From an uncultured Collinsella sp. (GTDB lineage Bacteria; Actinomycetota; Coriobacteriia; Coriobacteriales; Coriobacteriaceae): 29,162 nucleotides of DNA. This document shows, in pieces, positions 6,545-14,622 of this stretch. Both the position numbers and the translations under genes were made by a program. Positions within the stretch are counted from its first letter, which is position 1; each line of letters opens with the position of its first letter. The notes below the pieces were generated by a model. The model ran no database searches, had not been told where the DNA came from, and was given only the letters and a program-made list of their open reading frames with translations. Where the stretch lies: positions 1 to 29,162 of the forward strand of contig UQNC01000025.1 in NCBI GenBank assembly GCA_900542175.1, written 5' to 3'.

Positions 6545-7831
6545 ATGCCGTCAACCGTTTTGGTCGGTGCCCAGTGGGGCGATGAGGGCAAGGGTAAGAT
6601 TTGCGATCTGGTCGCCGGCGACTTCGATGCCGTCGTGCGCTACTCGGGCGGCAACAACGCCGGTCACACCATCGTCGTCAACGGCAAGAAGTACGGCCTG
6701 CACCAGGTGCCCTCCGGCATCATGTATTCCGACCACGTGTCGGTGATCGGTAACGGCTGCGTCGTCAACCCCAAGGTTGTCCTTGAGGAGATCGACATGT
6801 TCGAGGCCGACGGCATCACCACCAAGAACCTCAAGATTAGCGGAAACGCGCATGTCATCATGCCGTACCACATTGATCTGGATGGCGCCTTTGAGCAGAA
6901 GCTCGGCAAGAAGAACATCGGTACCACCAAGCGCGGTATCGGTCCGTGCTATCAGGACAAGATGGCCCGCATTGGTCTGCGCATGCAGGACATGCTGGAC
7001 GAGACGCTGTTCCGCGACAAGCTGGAGACCGCTCTCGCCCGCGTGAACCCCGAGCTCGAGCTCATCTACAATCTGCCCACCTACACCGTGGACCAGATTT
7101 GCGACGAGTACCTGCCGATGGCCGAGCGCCTGCGTCCCTACATCACCGAGACGAGTCTGCTGCTCAACAACATGATTGACGAGGGCAAGGACCTGCTGTT
7201 TGAGGGCGCCCAGGCGACGCTGCTCGACATCGACCACGGTACCTATCCGTACGTGACGTCTTCCAACTGCACCGCCGGCGGCGCCATCACCGGCTCCGGC
7301 GTGGGCATGAAGAACGTCGACCGCGTGCTGGGCGTCATGAAGGCCTATATCACCCGCGTCGGTTCGGGCCCCATGCCCACCGAGCTTTCCTATGAGTCCG
7401 AGGCCGGCCACACGCTGACCGAGGAGGGCTACGAGTACGGCGTGACCACCGGTCGCCGTCGTCGCTGCGGCTGGTTTGACGGCCCCATCGCCAACTACGC
7501 CTCGCGCGTCAACGGCCTCACCGATATCGCCATGACCAAGCTCGACGTGCTTTCGGCCTTCGACACCATTAAGGTGTGCGTTGCCTATGACGTCGATGGC
7601 GAGCGTTACACGAGCGTGCCCGAGCATCAGGTGCGCTTTGAGCATGCCAAGCCCATCTACGAGGAGCTTCCTGGCTGGAAGTGCGATATCACCGGCTGCC
7701 GCAGCTTTGAGGAGCTGCCGCAGGAGGCCCAGGACTACGTGGCGTTTATCGAGGATCTGGCACACACCCGCGTGACGTTCATTGGCGTTGGCGCTGGTCG
7801 CGAGCAGATCATCAACCGATTCTGGAAGTAA
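6545..7831 (+). CDS. purA: adenylosuccinate synthetase
   Basis: A 428-residue enzyme of normal length. It makes adenylosuccinate from IMP, aspartate and GTP, the first committed step to AMP. The N-terminal P-loop GAQWGDEGKGK is intact, followed by GGNNAGHT, the signature GTTKRGIGPCYQDK and the GTP-site region TTGRRRRCGWFD. AAGGAG lies 5 bases before the ATG. It stands alone between dnaB and purD with its own promoter; purB, which completes AMP synthesis, is not in the window. Confidence 0.98.
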   Translation: MPSTVLVGAQWGDEGKGKICDLVAGDFDAVVRYSGGNNAGHTIVVNGKKYGLHQVPSGIMYSDHVSVIGNGCVVNPKVVLEEIDMFEADGITTKNLKISGNAHVIMPYHIDLDGAFEQKLGKKNIGTTKRGIGPCYQDKMARIGLRMQDMLDETLFRDKLETALARVNPELELIYNLPTYTVDQICDEYLPMAERLRPYITETSLLLNNMIDEGKDLLFEGAQATLLDIDHGTYPYVTSSNCTAGGAITGSGVGMKNVDRVLGVMKAYITRVGSGPMPTELSYESEAGHTLTEEGYEYGVTTGRRRRCGWFDGPIANYASRVNGLTDIAMTKLDVLSAFDTIKVCVAYDVDGERYTSVPEHQVRFEHAKPIYEELPGWKCDITGCRSFEELPQEAQDYVAFIEDLAHTRVTFIGVGAGREQIINRFWK

Positions 7832-7853
7832 TCGGGACTATTTGGTTATTGCG

Positions 7854-7895
7854 ATATACCCCTTTGCAGCCCGGACGGGCGGCCGAGGGGTATAT
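7854..7895 (+). terminator. nested hairpin after purA
   Basis: ATATACCCCT (7854-7863) pairs perfectly with AGGGGTATAT (7886-7895), enclosing a GCCC-GGAC-GGGC hairpin (7869-7880). The tail TTGCTTGC is only weakly T-rich. It probably terminates purA transcription or protects its 3' end. Confidence 0.55.
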
Positions 7896-7949
7896 TTGCT
7901 TGCAAAGGGCTCGCGCGGAGCGGGCCGTTAATCCATAGAGGAGGCACCC

Positions 7950-9254
7950 TTGAAGGCGGACACTCAAACCATCGACATCCTGTTGTTGGGCAGCGGCGGC
8001 CGTGAGCATGCTTTGGCAGCTAAGCTCGCAGCATCACCGCGCGCCGGCAAGCTCTACATCGCGCCGGGCAACGGCGGCACCGCGAGCTGCGGCGAGAACG
8101 TTGTTCTCGACGACTGCGATCCTGCGGCCGTGGCGGCGTTTGCGCAGAGCCACGGATGCGGACTCGTGGTAATTGGCCCCGAGGCTCCGCTTGTGGCGGG
8201 CGTGGCCGACGCCGTGCGCGCGGCGGGTATTCCCTGCTTTGGCCCGGGTGCCGAGGGTGCCCAGATGGAGGGCTCCAAGCTGTTCTCCAAGCAGCTCATG
8301 GAGCGTGCGGGCATTCCGACGGCAGCCTATGGTTCGTTTACCGACGAGGCTTCGGCTCTCGCCTACGTACGCGAGCAGGGCGCCCCGCTGGTCGTGAAGG
8401 CTGACGGCCTTGCCGCCGGCAAGGGCGTTATCGTGGCAACCGAGCTTGCGCAGGCCGAGGAGGCCGTGCGTGAGTGCTTTGGCGGCACCTTTGGCGATGC
8501 CGGCAACACCGTGGTCATCGAGGAGATGCTGACCGGCCCCGAGTGCTCGCTGTTGGCCTTTACCGACGGCAAGACCGTGCGCCCCATGGCCACCTCGCAG
8601 GACCACAAGCGCGCGCTCGAGGGCGACAAGGGCCCCAACACCGGCGGCATGGGCGTCTACAGCCCGGTGCCCATCGTGACTGACGAGGAGCACGCCACCA
8701 TGGTGGCGGTCATGGAGCAGACCGTGGCCGAGCTCGCTGCCGAGGGTATCGACTACCGCGGCTGCCTGTACGGCGGCTTTATGCTCACGCCTGCCGGCCC
8801 CAAGGTGCTGGAGTTCAATGCCCGCTTTGGCGACCCCGAGACGCAGGTCGTGCTGCCGCGCCTTAAGAACGACCTGGTCGAGGTCATGCTGGCTTGTGCC
8901 AACTGCGAGCTCGACCAGATTGAACTCGACTGGCGCGACGAGTGGGCCGTGGCCGTTGTCCTGACGAGCGCGGGCTACCCCGGCAGCTACGAGAAAGGCA
9001 AGGTCATCACCGGTATTGAGGATGCCGAGGCCATGGAGAACGTGACCGTGTACCACGCGGGCACTGCTGTGGTGGACGGCCAGCTCGTGACCAATGGTGG
9101 CCGCGTGCTTGCCGTGACCGCTCTGGGCGACACGTTCGAGAACGCTCGCAACCTTGCCTACGAGGCCTGCGAGAAGATTGATTTTGAGGGCAAGACCCTG
9201 CGTCACGACATCGGCCTGCGCGCGCTGCGCGGCCGCGACGCCTGGGATGCCTAA
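7950..9254 (+). CDS. purD: phosphoribosylamine-glycine ligase
   Basis: A 434-residue GAR synthetase joining phosphoribosylamine and glycine with ATP (purine step 2). The N-terminal DILLLGSGGREHAL is the PurD signature. The ATP-grasp core shows VVKADGLAAGKGV, NTGGMGVYSP and the metal-binding end VLEFNARFGDPETQ. The start is a TTG at 7950, supported by GAGGAGG 5 bases upstream and by its position relative to the conserved N-terminus; no ATG is available there. TTG may keep expression low. The next gene starts 21 bases after the stop. Confidence 0.97.
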   Translation: MKADTQTIDILLLGSGGREHALAAKLAASPRAGKLYIAPGNGGTASCGENVVLDDCDPAAVAAFAQSHGCGLVVIGPEAPLVAGVADAVRAAGIPCFGPGAEGAQMEGSKLFSKQLMERAGIPTAAYGSFTDEASALAYVREQGAPLVVKADGLAAGKGVIVATELAQAEEAVRECFGGTFGDAGNTVVIEEMLTGPECSLLAFTDGKTVRPMATSQDHKRALEGDKGPNTGGMGVYSPVPIVTDEEHATMVAVMEQTVAELAAEGIDYRGCLYGGFMLTPAGPKVLEFNARFGDPETQVVLPRLKNDLVEVMLACANCELDQIELDWRDEWAVAVVLTSAGYPGSYEKGKVITGIEDAEAMENVTVYHAGTAVVDGQLVTNGGRVLAVTALGDTFENARNLAYEACEKIDFEGKTLRHDIGLRALRGRDAWDA

Positions 9255-9275
9255 AGTCCGAGAGGAATGAGACGG

Positions 9276-9971
9276 ATGGACGAGAAGAACGAAGAGCTCG
9301 TGGACGCGCAGATCGTCGAAGAGGACAGCCGCTTGTATGGGCACGCCGAGGGCGAGCCTGGTGGCGAGGTCGCTGACGAGCCGGCGCTGGTGCTGGGCGA
9401 TGACGACCCGCACGATGCCGAGCTGCACGAGAAGATTCTTTCGGAGGAGTGCGCCTGGAAGGGCAAGATCCTTGACGTCCACCGTCTTGAAGTTGAGCTG
9501 CCCAACGGTCACCGCAGCGCCCGCGATATCGTTCGCCATCCGGGCGCGGCGGCCGTTGTGGCGCTTACCGAGAGCGGCAAGATCGTACTGGTGCGTCAGT
9601 ACCGCACCGCCATCGACCGCGTGACGGTCGAGATTCCCGCCGGCAAGCTCGATCCAGGCGAGGACCCGCTCGATTGCGCCAAGCGCGAACTGCATGAGGA
9701 GACGGGCTTTAGGGCCGGTCGCATTCGCTTTTTGACGTCGATTGTCACGTCCTGCGGTTTTTGCGATGAGATCATCCACATCTACTTGGCTACCAAGCTC
9801 GAGTTTGATGCGCCCAACCCCGATGATGACGAGTTTGTCAACGTGGACCTCGTGCCGCTGCACGAGCTGATCGACGCCGTGCTCGACGGCAAGATCGAAG
9901 ACGCCAAGACCGTCGTGGGCGCGCTTGCCTGCGACAGCATCGCACACCGCCTTGGGGGCACGGAGCTTTAA
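9276..9971 (+). CDS. NUDIX hydrolase, ADP-ribose pyrophosphatase type
   Basis: A 231-residue protein. An acidic low-complexity N-terminus (about 1-55, rich in E, D and A) precedes the NUDIX fold. The NUDIX box is complete: GKLDPGEDPLDCAKRELHEETGF (given in parts: GKLDPGED, then RELHEETG), with its metal-binding glutamates. VRQYRTAIDR and EIPAGKLDPGE match the ADP-ribose pyrophosphatase subgroup, which hydrolyses ADP-ribose to AMP and ribose 5-phosphate. ATG 9276 is preferred over 9267, which has no room for its AGAGGA. It follows purD closely and may be cotranscribed. The acidic N-terminal extension is longer than in typical family members. Confidence 0.88.
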   Translation: MDEKNEELVDAQIVEEDSRLYGHAEGEPGGEVADEPALVLGDDDPHDAELHEKILSEECAWKGKILDVHRLEVELPNGHRSARDIVRHPGAAAVVALTESGKIVLVRQYRTAIDRVTVEIPAGKLDPGEDPLDCAKRELHEETGFRAGRIRFLTSIVTSCGFCDEIIHIYLATKLEFDAPNPDDDEFVNVDLVPLHELIDAVLDGKIEDAKTVVGALACDSIAHRLGGTEL

Positions 9972-9983
9972 CGAGTGGGGATA

Positions 9984-10022
9984 GCCCTGGGACAAGTACT
10001 ACTGATTGCTTTGTTCCAGGGC
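9984..10022 (+). terminator. hairpin after the NUDIX gene
   Basis: GCCCTGGGACAA (9984-9995) pairs with TTGTTCCAGGGC (10011-10022; one G-U) across a 15-base loop. It lies 13 bases past the stop codon. There is no T-tract. The arm contains GGGACA, which may link it to the GGGAC palindromes elsewhere. Confidence 0.5.
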
Positions 10023-10053
10023 CTTACGTTGCTGATATTTCTTTGAGGATCAC

Positions 10054-11826
10054 ATGCTGAAGAGGTTTCTTTCGTATTACAAGCCCCAGATGGGGCTTTT
10101 TGTTGCTGATACTGTTTGTGCCCTGGTGCTCGCCGCCATTGACCTGGCGTTTCCCATTATCCTGCGCAATTTGACCGGTGGGCTATTTACTCAGGGTCAG
10201 GCTGCCATTATGCAGGCGCTCGGCATGATCGCGGTGGGCTTGGTGCTGATGTATGCCGTCCGCTGCGCCTGCCGCTATTTTGTGAGCTATTGGGGTCACG
10301 TGATGGGCGCGCGTATGGAGTCCAAGATGCGCGAGGACCTGTTCGACCAGTATGAGCGCTTTAGCTTTGCATACTTCGACCGCAACAGCTCGGGCGACAT
10401 GATGAGCCGCGTGGTCAACGACCTGTTCGATATCTGCGAGGCGGCGCACCACGTGCCCGAGTGGATCATCATCTGCGGCATCGAGATTATCGGCTCGTTT
10501 GTGATCCTCTTTACCATCGCCCCGGTGCTGGCGCTCGCCATGGTCGAGGTGACGGCGGCGTTTGCGGTCATCATGTTTTGGCAGAACATGCGCATGCGCG
10601 AGGTCTTTAGCGACAACCGCAAGAAGATCAGCGGCATCAATGCGCAGCTGCAGGATTCTCTGGCGGGCATGCGCGTGGTCAAGAGCTTTGCCAACGAGGA
10701 GACCGAGCGTGCCAAGTTCCGTGCCTCTAACGACCGCTACCTTTTGTCCAAGGAGAACATGTATCACGCCATGGGCGTCTATACCGCGACGTATGGCCTG
10801 CTCTCGGGTGTGCTCTATGTGATCGTGGTGCTGCTGGGCGGCTGGCTGGTCGCCCAGGGACAGCTGCAGGCGGTCGATATGGCGACCTTCGCACTCTATA
10901 TTTCGCTGTTCTGCACGCCGCTCGAGACGCTCGTCAATTCGGCCGAAACGTATCAGAAGGCCATCGCCGGCTTTAAGCGTATGGACGAGGTGCTCTCGAC
11001 CGCGCCGGATATCCAGGACAAGCCGGGCGCTACGGATCTGCAGGTGACTGCCGGCGCCGTGGAGTATCACGACGTGTGCTTTAACTACGAGGATGTTGAG
11101 CTGGGCGAGGGCGATGCCGACGAACGTCCCGTTATCGACCATATGGACCTGTCCATCAAGCCCGGGCAGACCATCGCTTTGGTTGGCCCTTCGGGCGGCG
11201 GCAAGTCCACGACCTGTTCGCTGCTGCCGCGCTTTTATGACGTGGCTACCGGATCCATTAGCATCGACGGCCAGGACGTGCGTGATGTAACGCAGCAGAG
11301 CCTGCGTCGCGCCATCGGCCTGGTGCAGCAGGATGTCTATCTGTTTGACGGTACGATTGGCGAGAACATCGCCTACGGCAAGCCGAGCGCTACGGCGGAA
11401 GAGATCGCCGACGCCGCCCGTCGCGCCAATATCGATACCTTTATCGAATCGCTTCCACAGGGCTACGACACCGTGGTGGGCGAGCGCGGCAGCCGTCTTT
11501 CGGGCGGACAGAAGCAGCGCGTTGCCATCGCGCGCGTGTTTCTCAAGAACCCCAAGATCCTGATCTTGGACGAGGCGACGAGTGCTTTGGATAACGAGAG
11601 CGAGGAGGCGGTGCAGGAGTCGCTCGAAGAGCTGGCACGCGGCCGCACCACGATTATCATCGCCCACCGTATTTCGACCATTAAGCATGCCGATGAGATT
11701 GCGACCGTTGAGCATGGTCGCGTTGTGGAGCGTGGCACGCACGAGGAGCTTCTCGCCCGTGGCGGCACCTATGCCCGTTACTATCGAATGCAGTTCGAAG
11801 GTGCGCGTGCGCACGAGCTCGACTGA
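10054..11826 (+). CDS. ABC exporter, fused membrane and ATPase domains
   Basis: A 590-residue half-transporter of the MsbA/LmrA/bacteriocin-exporter type. About six membrane helices occupy residues 1-310. The nucleotide-binding domain (about 340-580) has Walker A GPSGGGKST (378-386), signature LSGGQ (482-486), Walker B ILILDEATSALD and the H-loop IAHRIST. All ATPase residues look intact. It would work as a homodimer, or with a partner not in this window, exporting lipids, peptides or drugs; the substrate cannot be read. GAGG lies 7 bases before the ATG. The membrane-anchored gene at 11846 starts 19 bases later and is probably in the same operon. Confidence 0.92.
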   Translation: MLKRFLSYYKPQMGLFVADTVCALVLAAIDLAFPIILRNLTGGLFTQGQAAIMQALGMIAVGLVLMYAVRCACRYFVSYWGHVMGARMESKMREDLFDQYERFSFAYFDRNSSGDMMSRVVNDLFDICEAAHHVPEWIIICGIEIIGSFVILFTIAPVLALAMVEVTAAFAVIMFWQNMRMREVFSDNRKKISGINAQLQDSLAGMRVVKSFANEETERAKFRASNDRYLLSKENMYHAMGVYTATYGLLSGVLYVIVVLLGGWLVAQGQLQAVDMATFALYISLFCTPLETLVNSAETYQKAIAGFKRMDEVLSTAPDIQDKPGATDLQVTAGAVEYHDVCFNYEDVELGEGDADERPVIDHMDLSIKPGQTIALVGPSGGGKSTTCSLLPRFYDVATGSISIDGQDVRDVTQQSLRRAIGLVQQDVYLFDGTIGENIAYGKPSATAEEIADAARRANIDTFIESLPQGYDTVVGERGSRLSGGQKQRVAIARVFLKNPKILILDEATSALDNESEEAVQESLEELARGRTTIIIAHRISTIKHADEIATVEHGRVVERGTHEELLARGGTYARYYRMQFEGARAHELD

Positions 11827-11845
11827 TTGATATGACAGGAAGTTT

Positions 11846-12811
11846 ATGGCTGACAAGAACCCTTTGACTCCGGAAGAAGTGACGGAGTTATTCTCCGAAA
11901 TCGATGCATCCGGCGTCTTGGATCCTACGCTTGCCAAAAAGCGTACCGAGCGCATGCGTGAGAAGGAGGCTGCGGCCAAGCGCGGTGACAAAGCGGCGCT
12001 AGCGCAGCTGCGCAGCGAGGACCGCGCGAGCCAGGCAAAACATATCGACCCGCTGTCCGAGGACGATCCTTCGGGCTCGCAGGTGAGCCATACCATTACG
12101 AAGACCGCGATGGCCGTGGTCATCGGTATTTTGGTGCTGATCGTGGGCATGCAGATCGGCTACGGCGTGATGCGCCGTCTGAATACCGCCAACCTGTCCG
12201 AGAGCGTTTCGGTTGATACCGTTTCTACAGCACTCAAGGGTGGACTCGAGTGGGGCAACGGCTTTACGCAGTTCCCGCTCGATTTTACCGTCGATGAAGC
12301 CGATGAGCGTACGGGCACGGTCGAGGTGACGGTGTTGGACACATCGTCTGCCAACGAGCTCGAGCTGCTGTCCAACGGGCAGATCCAGGCCGCGGCGCTT
12401 GCGACCAACGCGCTGCTCAACGATAAGATCGACCGCGTGGTGTATAACGTTCACGCCTATATCGACGAGGATAGCAACATTCAGCACGATTCCTTCTTTG
12501 GCATGTTCCCCGCGCGCGGCCACCAGAGCGCCATTTTGACGTTCGTGTGGACCAAGAGCTCATCCAACGCCACGAGCATCGACTGGAAGATGCGCATCGT
12601 GAGTATGGATGACACCATCGCCGAGCGCATTCAGAAGCAGGTGAACTCGGTGTCGTCGTTGATTGAGGACCCGGTGGTGAGTCAGACCAAGATTGACGAG
12701 GAAAAGGCCGAACGTGACCTGGAGCATCGTCTGCATGGCCGCGAGATTTTCCGCGGCGGCAAGCCCGATCGCACACCGTCCGAACTGCTGGAGCAGGGCA
12801 AGAAAAAATAA
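11846..12811 (+). CDS. membrane-anchored protein of unknown function
   Basis: A 321-residue protein I do not recognise. Residues 1-95 are charged (many E, K and R) and lack a signal peptide. One clear membrane helix lies near residues 92-115 (TAMAVVIGILVLIVGMQIGYG). The remaining 200 residues, presumably outside, look like a mixed alpha/beta domain rich in T, S, D and V, with a charged C-terminus ending GKKK. There are no cysteines in the outer part and no motif I can name. AGGAAG precedes the ATG. Only 19 bases separate it from the ABC exporter, so a joint role such as an accessory subunit is possible but unproven. A strong terminator follows. Confidence 0.8.
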   Translation: MADKNPLTPEEVTELFSEIDASGVLDPTLAKKRTERMREKEAAAKRGDKAALAQLRSEDRASQAKHIDPLSEDDPSGSQVSHTITKTAMAVVIGILVLIVGMQIGYGVMRRLNTANLSESVSVDTVSTALKGGLEWGNGFTQFPLDFTVDEADERTGTVEVTVLDTSSANELELLSNGQIQAAALATNALLNDKIDRVVYNVHAYIDEDSNIQHDSFFGMFPARGHQSAILTFVWTKSSSNATSIDWKMRIVSMDDTIAERIQKQVNSVSSLIEDPVVSQTKIDEEKAERDLEHRLHGREIFRGGKPDRTPSELLEQGKKK

Positions 12812-12817
12812 GACGCC

Positions 12818-12858
12818 ATCATCCCGCGTGAGCCACAAGCCCCGCGGGATGATTTTTC
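12818..12858 (+). terminator. terminator of the ABC exporter operon
   Basis: ATCATCCCGCG (12818-12828) pairs perfectly with CGCGGGATGAT (12843-12853), followed by TTTTCT. Its right arm overlaps the start of the GGGAC palindrome at 12849. Confidence 0.88.
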
Positions 12859-12881
12859 TGGGACGGGGATTAAATAATCAT
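12849..12881. repeat. GGGAC-core palindrome upstream of carA
   Basis: ATGATT (12849-12854) and AATCAT (12876-12881) flank the core TGGGACGGGGATTAAAT. The layout resembles the other GGGAC elements. It overlaps the preceding terminator and lies upstream of the carA promoter region. Confidence 0.5.
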
Positions 12882-12954
12882 TATGCATAGAAAGTCATAA
12901 TTATCATTTCGTAAACATTTCGATGAAATTAACGCCATGAGGCATGCTTGCGGT

Positions 12955-12960
12955 TACAAT
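12955..12960 (+). promoter_or_regulatory. probable -10 of the carA promoter
   Basis: TACAAT at 12955-12960 is a good -10. The -35 at 17 bases (ACGCCA) is poor, so activation or an unusual sigma contact is possible. The implied transcript would begin just before the PyrR-type hairpin. Confidence 0.45.
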
Positions 12961-12981
12961 ACCGCGAGGCCTAACTACACA

Positions 12982-13014
12982 CCTTTAAGCCGGTCCTGTG
13001 AGACCGGGAAGGAG
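12982..13014 (+). promoter_or_regulatory. PyrR-binding leader hairpin masking the carA SD
   Basis: CCGGTC (12990-12995) and GACCGG (13002-13007) form a stem closed by the hexaloop CTGTGA. Below it a TTAAG / G internal bulge is followed by CCTT (12982-12985) pairing with AAGG (13009-13012). The UUUAA bulge and the UCCUGUGAGA tip match the PyrR RNA-binding loop. The lower stem buries the carA Shine-Dalgarno AAGGAG, as in the translational PyrR control known from mycobacteria. UMP-bound PyrR should therefore repress carA translation. No pyrR gene lies in this window. Confidence 0.8.
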
Positions 13015-13018
13015 AATT

Positions 13019-14524
13019 ATGGCGAACAACCATACCGCGGGCGCAGCCGCCCGCACCTTCGCGCCCAGCGAGCTTTGCCAGCGCATGCTGGCCAAAACCA
13101 GCAAGGGCACCTGCGGTCCCTGCATCCTGTATCTTGAGGATGGGACCATTTTTTATGGACGTGCATGCGGTACCGAGGGCACCGTGACCGGCGAAGTCTG
13201 CTTCAACACCTCGCTCGAGGGTTATTTTGAGGTCATGACCGATCCGAGCTATGCCGGCCAAATCGTAACCATGACCTATCCGCAGATTGGCAACTACGGC
13301 ATCGATGAGACCGACGTCCAGTCGGCCTTCCCCGGTGACGCCGCTCGTCCAGCGAGTGCTCCGGCCATGCGTGGCATGATCGTACGCGACATGTGCGCTA
13401 CGCCTTCTAACTGGCGTTCTGTCGAAAGCGTGCCGGAGTACCTGCGCGCCCACGGTATCGTCGCCATCGAGGGCGTTGACACCCGCGCCTTGGTGCGCCA
13501 TCTGCGCGACAACGGCTCCAAGATGGGCATTATCTCGACCGAGGTCTTTGACGTCGACGAACTTGCCGAGCGTCTGGCCGCTGCCCCCACGTTGGTGGGC
13601 GAGAACTTGGTCAAGACCGTGAGCTGCCCTGAGCCTCATGCCTTTGCTGCGAGCGACCTGCCTGCTACGCATGACTTTGCGCTCACCGCCGCCGCCCCTG
13701 CCCGCCACAAGGTGGTTGCCTACGACTGCGGCGTGAAGCGCGGCATTCTGGAGGGCCTGGTCCGTGCCGGCTGCGACCTGACTGTCGTGCCGTGGGATAC
13801 GCCCGCGAGTGAGGTGCTCGACATGAATCCCGATGGCGTCTTTTTGTCCAACGGCCCCGGCGATCCCGATGCCGTGGTAGAGACCTACGAGCAGGTGCAG
13901 CAGCTGATCGGCAAGGTGCCGGTCTTTGGTATTTGCCTGGGTCATCAGATGATCAGCCTGGCCTGCGGCGCTCAGATGGAAAAGCTTAAGTTCGGTCACC
14001 GCGGTGGCAACCAGCCGGTTATGAACCTGGTGAGCCGCCGTGTGGAGATTACTGCGCAAAACCACGGCTTTGGCCTGCTGTTCCCCAGCTTGGGCAAACT
14101 GATCCCGGAGCTTTCCGGCGGCGAGACCGAGCATGCGGCCGACGGCGACCTGCGCGCCTGGGTGCGTCGCGGCATCGCGCCGGTCGTGATGAACGAGCGC
14201 TTCGGCCGTATTCGCCTGACGCATGTGAACCTCAACGACGGCACCGCCGAGGGTATCCAGCTGCTCGACGCGCCGTGCTTCTCGGTGCAGTACCACCCCG
14301 AGGCCTCGCCCGGCCCCACCGATGCCCACTATCTCTTTACCGCCTTTACGCGACTCATGGACGGCGAGGAGAACTACCTGGACATCGACACCGCGAAGGA
14401 CCGCCTCGCCGGCTGGAATTTCGCCGACGATGGTTCCGCCGTTCTACCGAACGGCGGACTGGTCGACGCTGCGGCTGCATCTGGCACATCATCTTGCCGT
14501 TCTGCTTCGGACGCGCGGGCATAA
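13019..14524 (+). CDS. carA: carbamoyl-phosphate synthase small subunit
   Basis: A 501-residue glutaminase subunit that releases ammonia from glutamine for CarB, feeding pyrimidine and arginine synthesis. The N-terminal CarA domain (LEDGTIFYGRACG, GEVCFNTSLEGY) is followed by a class I glutamine amidotransferase domain: Cys306 in GICLGHQM, His426 and Glu428 in YHPEASPGP. It is about 120 residues longer than E. coli CarA, from three sources: a 30-residue N-terminal extension, a roughly 45-residue insertion (about 353-397) between NHGF and RLTHVNLNDGT, and a low-complexity tail from about residue 465. The tail contains a 10-bp hairpin (14435-14458). The ATG at 13019 follows AAGGAG. Confidence 0.96.
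   Translation: MANNHTAGAAARTFAPSELCQRMLAKTSKGTCGPCILYLEDGTIFYGRACGTEGTVTGEVCFNTSLEGYFEVMTDPSYAGQIVTMTYPQIGNYGIDETDVQSAFPGDAARPASAPAMRGMIVRDMCATPSNWRSVESVPEYLRAHGIVAIEGVDTRALVRHLRDNGSKMGIISTEVFDVDELAERLAAAPTLVGENLVKTVSCPEPHAFAASDLPATHDFALTAAAPARHKVVAYDCGVKRGILEGLVRAGCDLTVVPWDTPASEVLDMNPDGVFLSNGPGDPDAVVETYEQVQQLIGKVPVFGICLGHQMISLACGAQMEKLKFGHRGGNQPVMNLVSRRVEITAQNHGFGLLFPSLGKLIPELSGGETEHAADGDLRAWVRRGIAPVVMNERFGRIRLTHVNLNDGTAEGIQLLDAPCFSVQYHPEASPGPTDAHYLFTAFTRLMDGEENYLDIDTAKDRLAGWNFADDGSAVLPNGGLVDAAAASGTSSCRSASDARA
14435..14458 (+). repeat. hairpin inside the carA 3' extension
   Basis: TCCGCCGTTC and GAACGGCGGA form perfect 10-bp arms around TACC within the coding sequence for the CarA tail. The same two arms recur at 18113-18136 with a GTTC loop. 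Confidence 0.6.
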
Positions 14525-14622
14525 GCCCAGCGCGCCCTCGCATCACGGCAACCTGATGCACCAGCTGCACCCTCGCTGACTTTTCCAAAACATTGAGTCA
14601 GCCTCTCTAGGAGGTTTTAAAC

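Noticed and set aside
8034..9995. 653-codon minus-strand open frame opposite purD and the NUDIX gene
   Set aside because: A shadow of two well-supported genes; no recognisable domain.
10183..12150. 655-codon minus-strand open frame opposite the ABC exporter
   Set aside because: A shadow frame; the opposite strand has complete ABC motifs.
14275..14579. Possible frameshift at the end of carA, continuing in another frame
   Set aside because: The catalytic part and the following conserved end are intact in one frame; the other frames show nothing CarA-like, so a natural extension is simpler.
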